From NCBI RefSeq assembly GCF_029227915.1, contig NC_079882.1, positions 16,070,501 through 16,134,500 on the forward strand: a DNA stretch of 64,000 nucleotides, read 5' to 3'. Both the position numbers and the translations under genes were made by a program. Origin of the DNA: Hydractinia symbiolongicarpus. Lineage: Eukaryota; Cnidaria; Hydrozoa; Anthoathecata; Hydractiniidae. The notes under the pieces were generated by a model, which saw only the letters and a program-made list of their open reading frames with translations, did not search any database and was not told where the DNA came from. This document shows positions 45,801 to 54,059 of the stretch, piece by piece (position 1 is the first letter of the stretch; every line of letters begins with the position of its first letter).

Positions 45801-48133
45801 AAGTATCTCTGCTAAAGCTAAGGCTCCCCTGGATTCTAACGCAATGCCAGAAACATCACTCTCAGATGGGATAGCTTGTTCTCCATAGAACTTTCTGAGA
45901 GCAGTTTTCATTTGATCAAATAACTGTTCTTTCTTGGAGTAATCAACACCTGTTAACACCAGTTGTCTCTCCTTGTGAGAAAGTTTTGAAGCATCAAGTA
46001 GATTAAATGCTAAGACTGAGGAAGGCAATTTCATATCTTTTTGCATTATTCGGTTATTTTTCAAATTCCAAAACGAAAGTCTCAACTTTCTGGTTAGCTT
46101 CACGTACGTTTCTATCAAATATGGTATATATAACGTTTGTATACCTCACTTAACTCATCTTTTTTAAAAAGTTTATCCAAATAATCAATGCCATCATCGG
46201 CATTAATACTTTTCAGTTTCAGTTCATTAAACACTTTGTTTGATACTTTGGACACCCTTTTATTTAAAAAACAGAAATTTGGTACACGTTTCTACCAGTT
46301 AGAGGAACTTACATTTATGAGGGGGTAGTTTATATCAGTTTTGAAAATCTGACGATAACAGGGAATAACCCAATCATTTTCCATTATCTTTGATTTCATA
46401 TCATTTTTGAGCTGACAAAACAAAATAAATTACCACTGTTCAAATCGGTTAATAACCTTTGTTTTATGAAATGGTCTATGAATCATTTAAAAAAATGTGA
46501 AACGATGGTGGAAATGTTGCCCAGATTAGAAACGCTGCGCGGATTATGTACGGTAGCTTTGGCCGGCTTATGTAAAACAGTTAAAAAATACTATTTGGCA
46601 CTTAACAAACATAATCAGGCCAGCTTATACACAATACTTTTTATATTATTTCGCACTTCTGTATACAGCAATAAAAAATATTATTTGGCGCTTATAGAAC
46701 GAATATAATCAGGACAGGCCGGTTTATGTACGACAGTAAATATTATTTGGCACTTATAGAACGAACATAATCAGGGCAGCCGGCTTTTATATCATTGGTG
46801 ATCACTTCTGACAAGCAAATAGACCTAGTGACAAACTTGTTGTTGTTCTTGATTAAAACAAAATTTCGTGGAAATGAATTTTGGGATTCGCAACTTTAAA
46901 ACTTTTCACCAAACTTAAAACAAATAATTTAAGTCATCCCAAGAATTTAATTCCCGCAAAAATAAAAATGAGCTTACCTATCCGAAAAATCTAGTTCTAT
47001 GAAATTTGGTTACTTCAAAGTATATTATGTTGCAATGTACTTACAAGAGGAGTTTAAACTAAGAACTACGTTGAGACCTTTTTTCATTTTGCCTAGTTTT
47101 TAATTGCGTTTTATCCTACAGAAAAAAATTACAGCCTGCCTGGCAAGCCATTATATCAGCATTCATAATCTGGTCACCAGGACATAATCAGGGCAAAAAA
47201 ACAAAATCAGGCCAGGTGTGCATAATACGACCGTCGTGTTTATAAACAGGAAGAGGGTGCAGATAAGCTGCAAACGCCCGCATCTATAGCTAAGGGCGAG
47301 CTCAGGCGACTCTTCGAATTAAATTGGCGATTGTCGTCCTAAACCAACCGCACATTTCCGAACTCGCCCGAAGCATTCCTGAAATGCAATTTCTTGTAAC
47401 ATACCATGTGGACGACGATAGTTGGAGGCGCTTGAAGAGAAAGGAGTTAAGAAAGTTAAAAGTTATTTATCAAGTAAATCTTATTAAAAACCATCAAAAA
47501 CAGTTCTTTTAAGAACTTCCCTACCACATAGTAAGTTTATTTTAATTTTTATAGTTTTTTGGATCATTTATATGCTTGAGTTTATAAATATTTTGGAGTC
47601 ACTCTCTTTTTTCTGGAGACAATCTCTAAATTTGGGGAATTTCTAAAAAGAGAAAAATATCTCTTGGTTTTGAAGACAATCAACAGAAATTGATACAACC
47701 TCCAAAATGAGATCTCGGCACTGTTAGTTAGCTAGTTCCAATCTTTAACACTTTGCCCTTTTTCCTAGCATATATATTATGTCCAGGGCTGTATATTCAA
47801 CAAAATAATAATCTAGTTTAGCTAGCTAGCATACGTACTCCAACGTTGCCATAACCATTCACTGCCGGCTGAAGGTACCCCAAAAGAAGGTACGGAATAT
47901 ACTCCCCAGTGCATGAAGATACCAATTTTAGCCTCATCGTACCATTCAGGTGCAACGTGTTGATCTAAAGACTCCCAAGTTGGTTTGAAACGTTTTCCAT
48001 ACACCAACAAAATAAAAAACGTGATAAAAACGAACCAGCTCTGGACAACCGCCATATTTTTCCAAACTTTAAACAGAATTGACGTGAATGCTTTAAAGGC
48101 GGACATTTTTAAAACGTAAGGGCTGATCTCCAT
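24881..48133 (-). CDS. FUCA: Tissue-type alpha-L-fucosidase (GH29), nine exons
   Basis: Secreted or lysosomal glycosidase that removes alpha-linked L-fucose from glycoconjugates. Exons in transcript order: 48055(or 48133)-47839, 36677-36536, 36407-36301, 36189-36059, 35904-35774, 25900-25803, 25577-25445, 25361-25191, 25118-24881. All junctions are GT/AG and all phases agree, giving 455 residues from the Met at 48055 (481 from 48133). I prefer 48055 because [20 protein letters not shown] is a good signal peptide. GH29 signatures: [13 protein letters not shown] (exon 1), HHEGFTLW and SWNWN (exon 3), IWSDGD with the nucleophile Asp (exon 5), LVNDRWG (exon 6), [14 protein letters not shown] (exon 8). 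Exon 9 is the C-terminal beta domain. No breaks are seen. Introns 1 (11.2 kb) and 5 (9.9 kb) are loaded with mobile elements. Confidence 0.95.
26369..26812 (+). pseudogene. Relic ORF, charged repeat-derived protein, in fucosidase intron 5
   Basis: A frame beginning [18 protein letters not shown] is open apart from two TGA codons (26657-26659 and about 26690) and ends at 26812. It is rich in Lys and Glu, with [15 protein letters not shown] in the middle and a coiled-coil tail ([15 protein letters not shown]). It lies antisense to the fucosidase gene inside an intron. The composition suggests the C-terminal part of a transposon accessory protein. I do not recognise the family. Confidence 0.35.
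27009..27580 (-). pseudogene. Gypsy-like RNase H end and spacer
   Basis: Continues the RNase H split by the TTAA insertion: [20 protein letters not shown] is the typical RNase H end. About 150 further residues stay open to 27009 without a recognised domain, where an integrase would normally begin. Confidence 0.6.
27614..27847 (+). CDS. Small ORF in the TTAA element, unrecognised
   Basis: 77 codons with a basic, helix-rich translation ([34 protein letters not shown]). It lies just inside the left end of the element. It could be a captured exon or chance. No family recognised. Confidence 0.2.
   Translation: MAHCGGLKYADIRSKNLKIIRQNHIFLKLPRIPRRCPSYWLALKLVNETRLEANESWLGTKDMQRNAMIVQGKEEES
28210..28362. 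repeat. Two-unit local repeat inside the TTAA element
   Basis: acctatatttcataaataaat and caggtttcttttat recur as acctatttttcataaataaat and caggttccttttat about 80 bases later. The units are partly inverted to each other, so the region could fold. Confidence 0.4.
29687..31192 (-). pseudogene. Gypsy-like reverse transcriptase and RNase H fragments
   Basis: The RT start is seen in [19 protein letters not shown] and [16 protein letters not shown] (31000-30850). Farther on, [13 protein letters not shown] (30436-30185) lies at the thumb/connection. At the catalytic site near 30550 the translation reads CIIDTLLW, so one of the two catalytic Asp residues is missing. The RNase H part has [21 protein letters not shown] and [17 protein letters not shown] (29977-29780). 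Coding similarity stops at the TTAA insertion at 29778. Confidence 0.65.
31556..32640 (-). pseudogene. Gypsy-like gag with zinc knuckles
   Basis: Fragments in changing frames. [19 protein letters not shown] and [20 protein letters not shown] form a gag core (32556-32240). A stretch then ends in two zinc knuckles: CGYCGETGH (about 32010) and [14 protein letters not shown] (about 31940). Multiple frameshifts. The order matches the gag end of a Gypsy-like element, and the pol fragments follow on the same strand. Confidence 0.6.
32917..35773. other. Rest of fucosidase intron 5
   Basis: AT-rich intronic DNA. No coding relic, RNA gene or terminal repeat is recognised here. Confidence 0.4.
36691..36713. 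repeat. (AAGT)n microsatellite
   Basis: Five to six AAGT units just upstream (in gene direction) of fucosidase exon 2, close to its acceptor. Confidence 0.8.
36721..36866. repeat. Degenerate GCTCCCT tandem repeat
   Basis: About eight irregular units of gctccct followed by a T/A-rich spacer and ttgga(a/t), 14-30 bp each, in fucosidase intron 1 next to exon 2. The minus-strand ORF across it is a by-product of the repeat. Confidence 0.7.
36867..38929. other. Fucosidase intron 1, proximal part
   Basis: AT-rich intronic DNA with several TAGC/AGCTAGCT runs (for example 37132-37150). A locally repeated ataaaattatataattt occurs at 38587-38660. No gene seen. Confidence 0.4.
38930..39469. mobile_element. 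Tigger/pogo-like MITE
   Basis: About 540 bp with inverted ends starting cagtatactcccgttaac and ending (complement) cagtaaactcctggtaac. Both are followed by TCGAAC-type words that recur inside (gttcgagttaac at 39365). TA flanks the right end; the left flank reads CA. There is no coding capacity. CAGT ends with TTAACTCGAAC repeats are typical of Tigger-like non-autonomous elements. Confidence 0.6.
39470..40930. other. Fucosidase intron 1, middle part
   Basis: AT-rich intronic DNA. The only feature seen is a (TTTA)n microsatellite at 40631-40660. Confidence 0.45.
40631..40660. repeat. (ATTT)n microsatellite
   Basis: Seven to eight perfect TTTA units. Confidence 0.9.
40963..41680. repeat. 54-bp minisatellite flanked by a ~100-bp direct duplication
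   Basis: About seven copies of a 53-55 bp unit (gtttaaaaacgaaaaacggc, gatagaaatg, a T run, agatcgcatt) run from about 41140 to 41540. A segment beginning atgttatcaactctatcaat occurs on both sides (about 40968 and 41571). The same unit occurs in reverse orientation at 44170-44735 inside a MITE. Confidence 0.75.
42245..42790 (-). pseudogene. Copia-like linker and start of reverse transcriptase
   Basis: [20 protein letters not shown] and [17 protein letters not shown] (42789-42457) form the linker. [13 protein letters not shown] and [15 protein letters not shown] (42460-42245) resemble the first part of a Copia reverse transcriptase. The rest of RT and RNase H are missing. Confidence 0.5.
43068..43860 (-). 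pseudogene. Copia-like integrase core
   Basis: The rve-type core is seen in [18 protein letters not shown] (second catalytic Asp) and [11 protein letters not shown] (catalytic Glu). [15 protein letters not shown]-like sequence lies upstream, and an LDLFSRFT-like segment lies in a neighbouring frame near 43660-43640. Downstream [14 protein letters not shown] is usual for the Copia integrase end. Confidence 0.7.
44170..44735. repeat. 54-bp minisatellite array inside the MITE
   Basis: About ten copies of a 53-55 bp unit (atgcgatctaaaaaaacatt, tctatcgccg, tttttcg, a TTTTAAAC part). Because 54 is divisible by three, the array reads as a repeating ORF ([14 protein letters not shown]...), which I regard as chance. 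It is the reverse complement of the array at 41140-41540. Confidence 0.85.
44740..45070. repeat. Short tandem CATACGAATTTAATT repeat
   Basis: At least eight units of about 20 bp built on aactcatacgaatttaattt, at the right side of the MITE. A looser run of cgtata/tacgaa words is on the left (43965-44160). Confidence 0.75.
45130..46320 (-). pseudogene. Copia-like gag and protease
   Basis: The translation continues from a broken N-terminal gag part (46320-46140) to a long open stretch (46118-45126). Helical gag lies around [20 protein letters not shown] single zinc knuckle is [16 protein letters not shown], and the aspartic protease active site is [19 protein letters not shown]. Coding ends abruptly at the MITE boundary at 45126. 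Confidence 0.7.
46540..46800. repeat. Threefold diverged repeat in intron 1
   Basis: Words such as atttggc(a/g)ctta, agaacga(a/c)tataatcagg and ggccggcttatgta recur three times at 60-90 bp spacing. Related words (ataatcaggg) reappear near 47170-47210. Confidence 0.5.
46801..47830. other. Fucosidase intron 1, distal part
   Basis: AT-rich intronic DNA next to exon 1. A short plus-strand ORF (47324-47512) has no recognisable domain. Nothing else is supported. Confidence 0.4.
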
Positions 48134-48948
48134 TAGGCGAATTTTGGTCGCTTAATGCATTTCAAAAAGAATTTCAAACAGTTTGAACTTTTTCAGCGAT
48201 CCTTGGCGATTTTTTACATCACAAATCAGAATCAAAATTATCAAAATTATGCCCAAAAAAATGTACAGAAATATTTTTCTGCAAAAAAATAAAATCCATG
48301 TGTTTTCAAGTTAAACTTTTCTCGCTCATCTTACTTTGCTATGGCATATACCTTTATCGGGCAAAAAAAGTCGGGAAGAAATTTCGTCGGGGAAAAATTA
48401 CGTCACTTGTGGAAAATAAGTCACTTCCCCAGCTAATTTTTTATATCTGTAGATAACCTCATAAGGGAATTGTTGTATCCTGCACGTTAGGAATCGACTG
48501 CCGTGTATTTATATATGTTGTGAGTTCGCACGTTGTATATTATAAGAAGAAGATAGTATTCTCTTTTCAATGTGTTATTAAAAAATATTTGTGTGTATCT
48601 ATGTGATCCTAAGACACAATAGGAATTTGAATCAATTTTTTTTATTAATCCATATTATGATTTTCATACCAAGAAAACTACGAGAATAAGTACAAAAATT
48701 TAGTCCAAAACAATTATGTCATTTTTTGCACTAATTGCAAAGTCAGCATCTGTGTCACTGTCATCCTTTAGAGAGTAAAAATTGGCGGTTATGGGACAAC
48801 GCGAACGCGCACGCACACAATCCCTAACTCACTTTGCGCATAGTAGTAATAGGGATGGCGTAAATACAGAATTTTAGTTTCAGGCGCAAAACTTCCACTT
48901 CAGAGTCCCTCTCAGAGTGCAGCTACCCCTCAAAAACCCTGTGACTTC
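48134..48948. other. DNA between the fucosidase 5' end and the Polinton
   Basis: Should hold the fucosidase promoter; no TATA box or clear initiator can be singled out. An agtagtaatagggatgg word at 48841 resembles the Polinton terminus at 48949 and may mark an older or extended end. Confidence 0.4.
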
Positions 48949-49175
48949 AGTAGTAGTAAGGAGTGAACATATACAGTTTTCGCTCCTTCCACACCTTTAC
49001 CCCCAAAAACCCCGCTTTCACCATTTCCATCACCACCTCCACCCAAAAAACAAGTAAAAAATGAAATCATATGACGTCATCAACGCATACGTGAAATCAT
49101 AATAATACAGAATATAAATGCCAATAAACAACACAAAATAATATTAAATTATATAAACAACATATGACGTCATAC
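48949..49175 (+). repeat. Left terminal inverted repeat of the Polinton
   Basis: Matches the complement of about 62610-62899. Contains two TGACGTCA palindromes (49072-49079, 49165-49172). It is shorter than the right copy because of an internal deletion between ataatcaat-type words. Confidence 0.8.
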
Positions 49176-49970
49176 ACTAAATCCATGCCAACCACAGCGA
49201 ACCAACGTAGATAAAAATAATTTCAATCGTACTAAATTTAAAGAAGACCACATACGGGGGCTGGGGAACAATCTTGTTACTGCATGGGAGTGCGAAAAGC
49301 CTCCCAAGGTTAAGAAGCTTTTCAAAAAAGAATTTCGAGCATATCCCCACTTCATCGTTTTTGATTTCGAGGCTCTCCTTGCACCATTGAACCAGCAGCA
49401 AACGTCTGATCTAAAATATATATCAAAGCATATACCCGTCAGCGTAGCCATCCACGATAGCTTACAAGAACATCCTACATTCATCATGAAGGAATACTCA
49501 AAGGTGCTTGTGAAAAAATTTGTTGATCAACTAGAGCAGAGACAGATCCGTATTGTCCAAGAAGTCGAACGTATATATCCCAAGCCGGATGATTTTGATA
49601 TGCTCCCGGAACAAACTCAAAATGCTTGGCACGAATGGGTAAATCAAGTGACGGTGATAGGTTTCAATAATGGCAAGTACGATATCAACATGATAAAGCG
49701 GTATTTTGTGGAACGAATTGCGGGTGATGATAATATCAAAGTGGCGAAAAAAGACAACGATTACATGTTTCTAACCACTTCAAAGTTCAAATTTATCGAT
49801 ATTAAGAATTTTCTCGCACCAGGCCTGAGTTATGAAAAATGGTGCAAATCGTTGGATTGCAATCTCGAGAAGCTCGTGTTCCCATACGAGTGGTTGTCCT
49901 GCTACGAAAAGTTGAATCATGTTGGCCCAGTCGATCATGATGCGTTTTATAGTAGACTCAGTGGTAGAGA

Positions 49971-50178
49971 CACACTCTCACCCGAAGATTACCAGACGTT
50001 CAGAAATGAGTTTTTTAAGAAGGGATGCGTCACGATGCTGGATTGGCTAGCCGAATACAATATGGCGGACGTAATACCATTTATCGAGGCCGTCGACAAG
50101 ACCGCAACACTTATTATGAGGATGAAATCGACATTCCAAAAGATGAAGTGAGCATTCCGGGTGTTTCGATGCGATATG
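49971..50178 (+). repeat. Internal duplication in the polymerase gene, copy 1
   Basis: 208 bp, nearly identical to 50714-50922 (a handful of substitutions). It lacks one C in the run after gacaagac, which shifts its frame. Confidence 0.85.
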
Positions 50179-50713
50179 TACTCAACAAATCATTACGGTT
50201 GAACCCGGATATACAGCTTTGTGCCCCGGGTGATCCCTGTAAGCATAAATGCGAGGCTCTTTGCACCAAGGCGTTATGCAAAGCATGCAAGGAGGTTCAA
50301 AAAGATTGTACAATATGTACAAAAAACGAGGCCTATGAACTCCTGCAAACGGGGACGGTAGGTGGCCCAGCTATCGTATTTTGTAGGTACCATGAGAGTA
50401 ATGTGACGGGTATTCGCTCACATATTTATAACTAACCGAAAAAATGTAGAACCATCCTAGGATATGACGCCAATATGCTCTACCCGAGCACCTTACTCCA
50501 AGATTTCCCTTGTGGTAAGGAGAAGCTAATAAAAATGGCAGACCCTGCTGAAAAAATAGATGATCTGGTGCGAGACATTCTTGATGGATCGCTTTTCGGG
50601 TTTGCTCAAGTTGATATTGAGGTGCCTACTGAGTTGTACGACAAATTTAGTGAGATGTCACCGTTGTTTGTGGTTAGAGAGATCGCTGATAACCAAATCC
50701 CTCAGCATATCAG

Positions 50714-50922
50714 CACACTCTCACCCGAAGATTACCAGACGTTCAGAAATGAGTTTTTTAAGAAGGGATGCGTCACGATGCTGGATTGGTTAGCCGAATA
50801 CAATATGGCGGACGTAATACCATTTATCGAGGCCGTCGACAAGACCCGCAACACTTATTATGAGGATGAAATCGACATTCTAAAAGATGCAGTGAGCATT
50901 CCGGGTGTTTCGATGCGGTATG
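50714..50922 (+). repeat. Internal duplication in the polymerase gene, copy 2
   Basis: 209 bp second copy, in frame, ending in MRYAG and a stop. It occupies the place where palm motif B is expected. Confidence 0.85.
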
Positions 50923-51601
50923 CGGGATGAAAAGGTAGTAGATGCCGCTATGAGGAGCCCATACCTGGAGGATTTGGAAGAGATTGGAGAGGCATACGAA
51001 GTAAGGCGGCTTAAACAAGGCGTTTCCATTAATAGAGCGTACCAATGCTGGATATATGTATATCAATTGGCTAAGCTGCGGATGCTCGAATTTTACTATG
51101 ACTTCCTGGATAAGTACGTAGATCGACGAAATTTTGAATATTTGTATATGGATACCGATAGCGCGAATTTTGCAATCTCTGGCGATAATCTACGTGACGT
51201 TGTTCGTCCCGAATTAATCAAGCAGTACGATGAGGATGTTAAAAACTGGCTAGTCACTGATAAATATTCAAGGAGAACAGGAGGGTCATTCAAAGAAGAA
51301 TTCATCGGATCCAGACAGTCAAATGTTATTTCGTCGAAGGTAAAAATGGCACGAAGTTCTCGTGCAAGGGCATGTCGAAAAAGCAGAATGAAGTGACATG
51401 GTTGAGATATATGGGAGCACTGAAGGGAGAGCTGGATACCGCTAAAAATGTAGGCTTCCGCGTATATAATCAGGGGATGGTGACGTATCAGCAAAATAAG
51501 CTGGGTCTATCGGCGTTCTATGATAAGAGAGTTGTACATGAGGATGGTGTTCATACAAAGCCGTTAGAATTATAAGTGATGACTCTTGTCCCAAAGTTTG
51601 C

Positions 51602-51618
51602 ATATACTGATAGTATAT
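51602..51618. terminator. Hairpin between polymerase and HNH genes
   Basis: atatact / agtatat, 7-bp stem with a 3-nt loop, 27 bases after the polymerase stop and 11 before the next ATG. Confidence 0.45.
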
Positions 51619-51628
51619 ACAACAAAAA

Positions 51629-52116
51629 ATGGAGGATACTAAATGCTGTAAAAGCTGTAAAAAACCTTTATCTTTTGATAATTTTAAGATCCAACGGAAT
51701 GGCGAATGGACAAAATGGTGCATCAAATGCCTCGACGGCATGAAGGCGACAAGGGAACGCAATAAATGCCACCATGGGAAACAGCATGGCCATTGTAAGG
51801 AATGCGATTTCCCTGGATATATGCATCACCTCATTATAAATAGGATTCGCGATGCTCTAAACAGAGAGCCTCCACCGAATACATAGGGTGCGGTATCTGC
51901 ACATTCATTGGTCACATCCAAGATCAATTCAGAGACGGGATGTGCTGGGGAAACCGAGGGCAGTGGGAATTCGATCACAAAATGCCTATTAAATATCAAG
52001 AAAATGGTGCGCCACCCGTTTGGGAGATACAGCTCGTGCGGTTACATTATACCAACATGCAGCCATTGTGGAAAAATGAAAACCAATCGAAAGGCTATCG
52101 ATTCATATCAGAGTAA
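51629..52116 (+). pseudogene. HNH endonuclease with Cys-rich N-terminus
   Basis: ATG at 51629. The N-terminal part has paired cysteines (CCKSCKKPLSFDNF, WCIKCLDGMK, CHHGKQHGHCKEC). A frameshift near 51885 moves the frame, after which the C-terminal part reads GICTFIGHIQDQF, WEFDHKMPI (first HNH motif), HYTNMQPLWKNEN and SKG, ending at 52116. The DH...HYTN.QPLW..EN layout is a typical HNH active site. Such nucleases occur in some Polintons and giant viruses. The frameshift makes it a pseudogene unless it is an assembly indel. Confidence 0.7.
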
Positions 52117-52122
52117 TTTAGC

Positions 52123-52165
52123 GCTTTATCCAAAGGTGTTGTGAGACATCACCTTTGGATAAAGC
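52123..52165. terminator. Strong hairpin after the HNH gene
   Basis: Perfect 16-bp inverted repeat (gctttatccaaaggtg and its complement at 52150-52165) around an 11-nt loop, 7 bases after the HNH stop and just before the next gene. It is the strongest of the gene-boundary hairpins. Confidence 0.6.
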
Positions 52166-52174
52166 TGCAAATAA

Positions 52175-52765
52175 ATGGAGTTATTGTTACTGATATCGAT
52201 ACTCCTCCTATACGTAGTAATCATTGCTTGTTTCTATCGGTACAGACGTCTAATAAACATGGCTCACAACTTAGCAGAAATATTTGACGATGTTGTAGAT
52301 ACACCAGCAGAGGCTGTTGATCAACCTATAGATAAACATCAGGCTTTGAAGGATATACGAAAGACCAAGCCACATTTACTGTCTAACAAATGTAGCGATA
52401 GTTTCATCGATAAGGCCATGGAAGATGTAATCGAGAAAATAAACGCCGAGGCGGTAGAACGCGACCTCCAGGAAAAGGGGCAAAAGACTGCCAGAGCCCT
52501 ACAAAGTCACGCGATAAACCTATATACGAAAGTAATAGGAAATGTTGTACAGCTTGATAGTCCCGAGGCCCTACGCCAGGATCTAGAGGAGGACCCTATT
52601 ATAAAAGAATCCATGGCTGACCTGGGTATTCTCATTTATACAGCCTTTGGTAGGTTCCTCGCACCTTTACTCGTTGCGGCGCACACCATAAATCATACCC
52701 AGATGTCTAAACAGGGTTCCCCCGATTCAGGGGAACTGGTGAATGATACAAGCTCTCCTTCATAA
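52175..52765 (+). CDS. Polinton membrane-anchored protein, unknown function
   Basis: 196 residues. A strongly hydrophobic N-terminal segment (MELLLLISILLLYVVIIACF) with a following basic stretch suggests a signal anchor. The remainder is helical and charged, with a second mildly hydrophobic patch (LGILIYTAFGRFLAPLLVAA) near residues 150-170 and a Ser-rich tail. An internal Met (residue 29, MAHNLAEIFDDVVD) is an alternative start that would drop the anchor. The start is preceded by aaataa. Intact ORF between two hairpins. No family recognised; virion or membrane role is inference. Confidence 0.55.
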   Translation: MELLLLISILLLYVVIIACFYRYRRLINMAHNLAEIFDDVVDTPAEAVDQPIDKHQALKDIRKTKPHLLSNKCSDSFIDKAMEDVIEKINAEAVERDLQEKGQKTARALQSHAINLYTKVIGNVVQLDSPEALRQDLEEDPIIKESMADLGILIYTAFGRFLAPLLVAAHTINHTQMSKQGSPDSGELVNDTSSPS

Positions 52766-52777
52766 AAATGGAAGTGA

Positions 52778-52803
52778 TTTTGTAACTCCAAAGAGTTATA
52801 AAA
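52778..52803. terminator. Hairpin between 52765 and 52805 genes
   Basis: ttttgtaactc / gagttataaaa, 11-bp stem with one G-T pair and a CAAA loop. It fills the whole 39-base gap between two genes. Confidence 0.45.
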
Positions 52804-52804
52804 A

Positions 52805-53137
52805 ATGAGTGAAGAACCTAATCAAGTAATTACCAAGAAGAATGAAGGTCGTGTTGCAGCCGGAAAACGACCTGCTGAATGGAATCGCAAGAACAAGGCC
52901 TACTTGCAGAAGAACATTGGTAAAAGTACTTCGCAGGATGGTCAAGAACCTGCAGCAGTTCCTCCCAAGTCCATGGGCAGTAAAGTATACATTGGTGGAA
53001 GCCTTATTATCCTCGCATGTATCGGAGGTGTCCTATATTTTACTCGTAAAAAATCCGCGAGTACTCAGCAGCCTCCACCAGCGGTTCATCAAAAACCTAC
53101 CACAAACCACGATATTGATATTTTTCGTATGCGATAA
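52805..53137 (+). CDS. Small Polinton protein with one membrane segment
   Basis: 110 residues. A polar, basic N-terminal half (NEGRVAAGKRPAEWNRKNKA) is followed by one transmembrane helix at about residues 61-80 (VYIGGSLIILACIGGVLYF), then KK and a Pro/Gln-rich tail. Starts four bases after the preceding hairpin. Intact. Unknown function. The layout suggests a small membrane or virion protein. Confidence 0.5.
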   Translation: MSEEPNQVITKKNEGRVAAGKRPAEWNRKNKAYLQKNIGKSTSQDGQEPAAVPPKSMGSKVYIGGSLIILACIGGVLYFTRKKSASTQQPPPAVHQKPTTNHDIDIFRMR

Positions 53138-53147
53138 GCTATATTTA

Positions 53148-53399
53148 ATGTCTACAAACGTAAGCCCCCAGCAAAAAAAGATTATTGATATGATATACGA
53201 GACAATCGTGGACCTCGGTTTCACATTTGCATATGCTATGGTTGGTAAAAGGTTCCTTGGGATCTTGAGTCCCAGCACAAAACTCGATACCAGCGACGTT
53301 ATGAAAATGGTAGCGTATTTCACAGCAGGACGCGGGAGTCGTGAATTTTCAGTGAGTAAGGGGTGGTTGCCCGCGAGTATAGTCCCCAAACCTAAGTAA
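53148..53399 (+). CDS. Small Polinton ORF, unknown function
   Basis: 83 residues starting MSTNVSPQQKKIIDMIYETI, with an amphipathic helical stretch (DLGFTFAYAMVGKRFLGIL) and a basic end. It begins 10 bases after the preceding stop, so it is probably read with its neighbours. The ATG at 53148 is preceded by atattta. Intact; no domain recognised. Confidence 0.45.
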   Translation: MSTNVSPQQKKIIDMIYETIVDLGFTFAYAMVGKRFLGILSPSTKLDTSDVMKMVAYFTAGRGSREFSVSKGWLPASIVPKPK

Positions 53400-53412
53400 G
53401 CACTGGAAATGT

Positions 53413-53438
53413 TTGTGTATACTCTCGGGTATACACAA
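53413..53438. terminator. Hairpin upstream of the ATPase gene
   Basis: ttgtgtatac / gtatacacaa, perfect 10-bp stem with a 6-nt loop, in the 48-base gap between the stop at 53399 and the ATPase start at 53448. Confidence 0.5.
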
Positions 53439-53447
53439 GTTGAATGA

Positions 53448-54053
53448 ATGACCTTGGATGTCGGTAAAAATCCGTGTACAAGCATCTTCACAGGAACTAC
53501 CTCGTGTGGCAAGACGCAGCGCGTGCTCGATCTTTTGGAAAATGAGTACAAGGTTCATTTTCATAATATAGTGATACTCTGCCCCACCATCCGCTGGAAC
53601 AAGACTTATCTCGATAGAGCATCGCTTTGGAAAGACCCCTATGTATTTCTAATAGAACCCGGTGACCAGCTCTATTACTGGATCGAGAAGCTGTCGTCGC
53701 TGCTGGCAGGTGAAGAAACATTATTTATCGTCGATGATATCATCGCCGATGAATCTCTCGACAAACGAAGGCAACCCTTACTTGAGCTCGCAATCTCTGG
53801 GGGACATCGAAGGCACAGCTGCTGGATCCTTTCGCAAGCTTACACTGCAATCCCTAAGAACCTCCGCCGACAGAAAAAGCAGCTGTTTATGTGGTACCCT
53901 AGTGAACGCTCCGATTTAAAATTGGTGGACGAAGAAACTAACCTGATAGAACCTACCGACTGGGAGTCGATCAAAAATCAACTCAAAAAGTCTAAGCACG
54001 TGTGTTTGTATATTCGACTCGAGCACCCTAGAAATTGGAGTATATTGGAATAA
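53448..54053 (+). CDS. Packaging ATPase (FtsK/HerA-type, A32-like)
   Basis: 201 residues, intact. Genome-packaging motor ATPase shared by Polintons, adintoviruses and nucleocytoplasmic DNA viruses. Walker A is FTGTTSCGKTQ near residues 14-24, and Walker B is ETLFIVDDII near 90-99. A following SGGHRRHSCWILSQAY sensor-like block and a C-terminal beta/alpha end complete it. Length is normal for the Polinton version. It lies amid small membrane-protein genes on the same strand and starts just after a hairpin. Supports the view that the element once coded for virion-like particles. Confidence 0.9.
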   Translation: MTLDVGKNPCTSIFTGTTSCGKTQRVLDLLENEYKVHFHNIVILCPTIRWNKTYLDRASLWKDPYVFLIEPGDQLYYWIEKLSSLLAGEETLFIVDDIIADESLDKRRQPLLELAISGGHRRHSCWILSQAYTAIPKNLRRQKKQLFMWYPSERSDLKLVDEETNLIEPTDWESIKNQLKKSKHVCLYIRLEHPRNWSILE

Positions 54054-54059
54054 ATAAAC

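Larger units (their letters stand above)
42130..46320 (-). mobile_element. Copia-like retroelement relic in fucosidase intron 1
   Basis: Minus-strand order: gag with zinc knuckle and protease (about 46320-45130), integrase (43860-43068), linker, then the beginning of reverse transcriptase (42790-42245). Integrase before RT is the Copia order. A TAA-flanked MITE (43945-45126) sits between protease and integrase. No LTRs recognised; several frameshifts and stops. Confidence 0.7.
49168..51575 (+). pseudogene. polB: Polinton family-B DNA polymerase, broken
   Basis: Protein-primed-type replicative polymerase of Polintons. The frame opens at 49168 without a clear ATG. The exonuclease domain has FIVFDFEALL (Exo I) and VIGFNNGKYDINMI (Exo II), then IDIKNFLAPGLSYEKW. 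A Cys-rich insert (CAPGDPCKHKCEALC, CKACKEVQKDCTIC) follows. Palm motif A is GYDANMLYPS (near 50462) and motif C is YMDTDSANF (near 51150). Motif B (KxxxNSxYG) is absent. In its place lies a near-identical second copy (50714-50922) of an upstream segment (49971-50178). A one-base loss in the first copy, a stop near 50435 and a frameshift near 51390 also break it. The start lies next to the terminal repeat, so the N-terminus may be truncated. Confidence 0.85.

Noticed and set aside
48841-48860. Alternative left terminus of the Polinton at agtagtaatagggatgg
   Set aside because: The following sequence does not match the right terminal repeat, whereas the match from 48949 inward is long.
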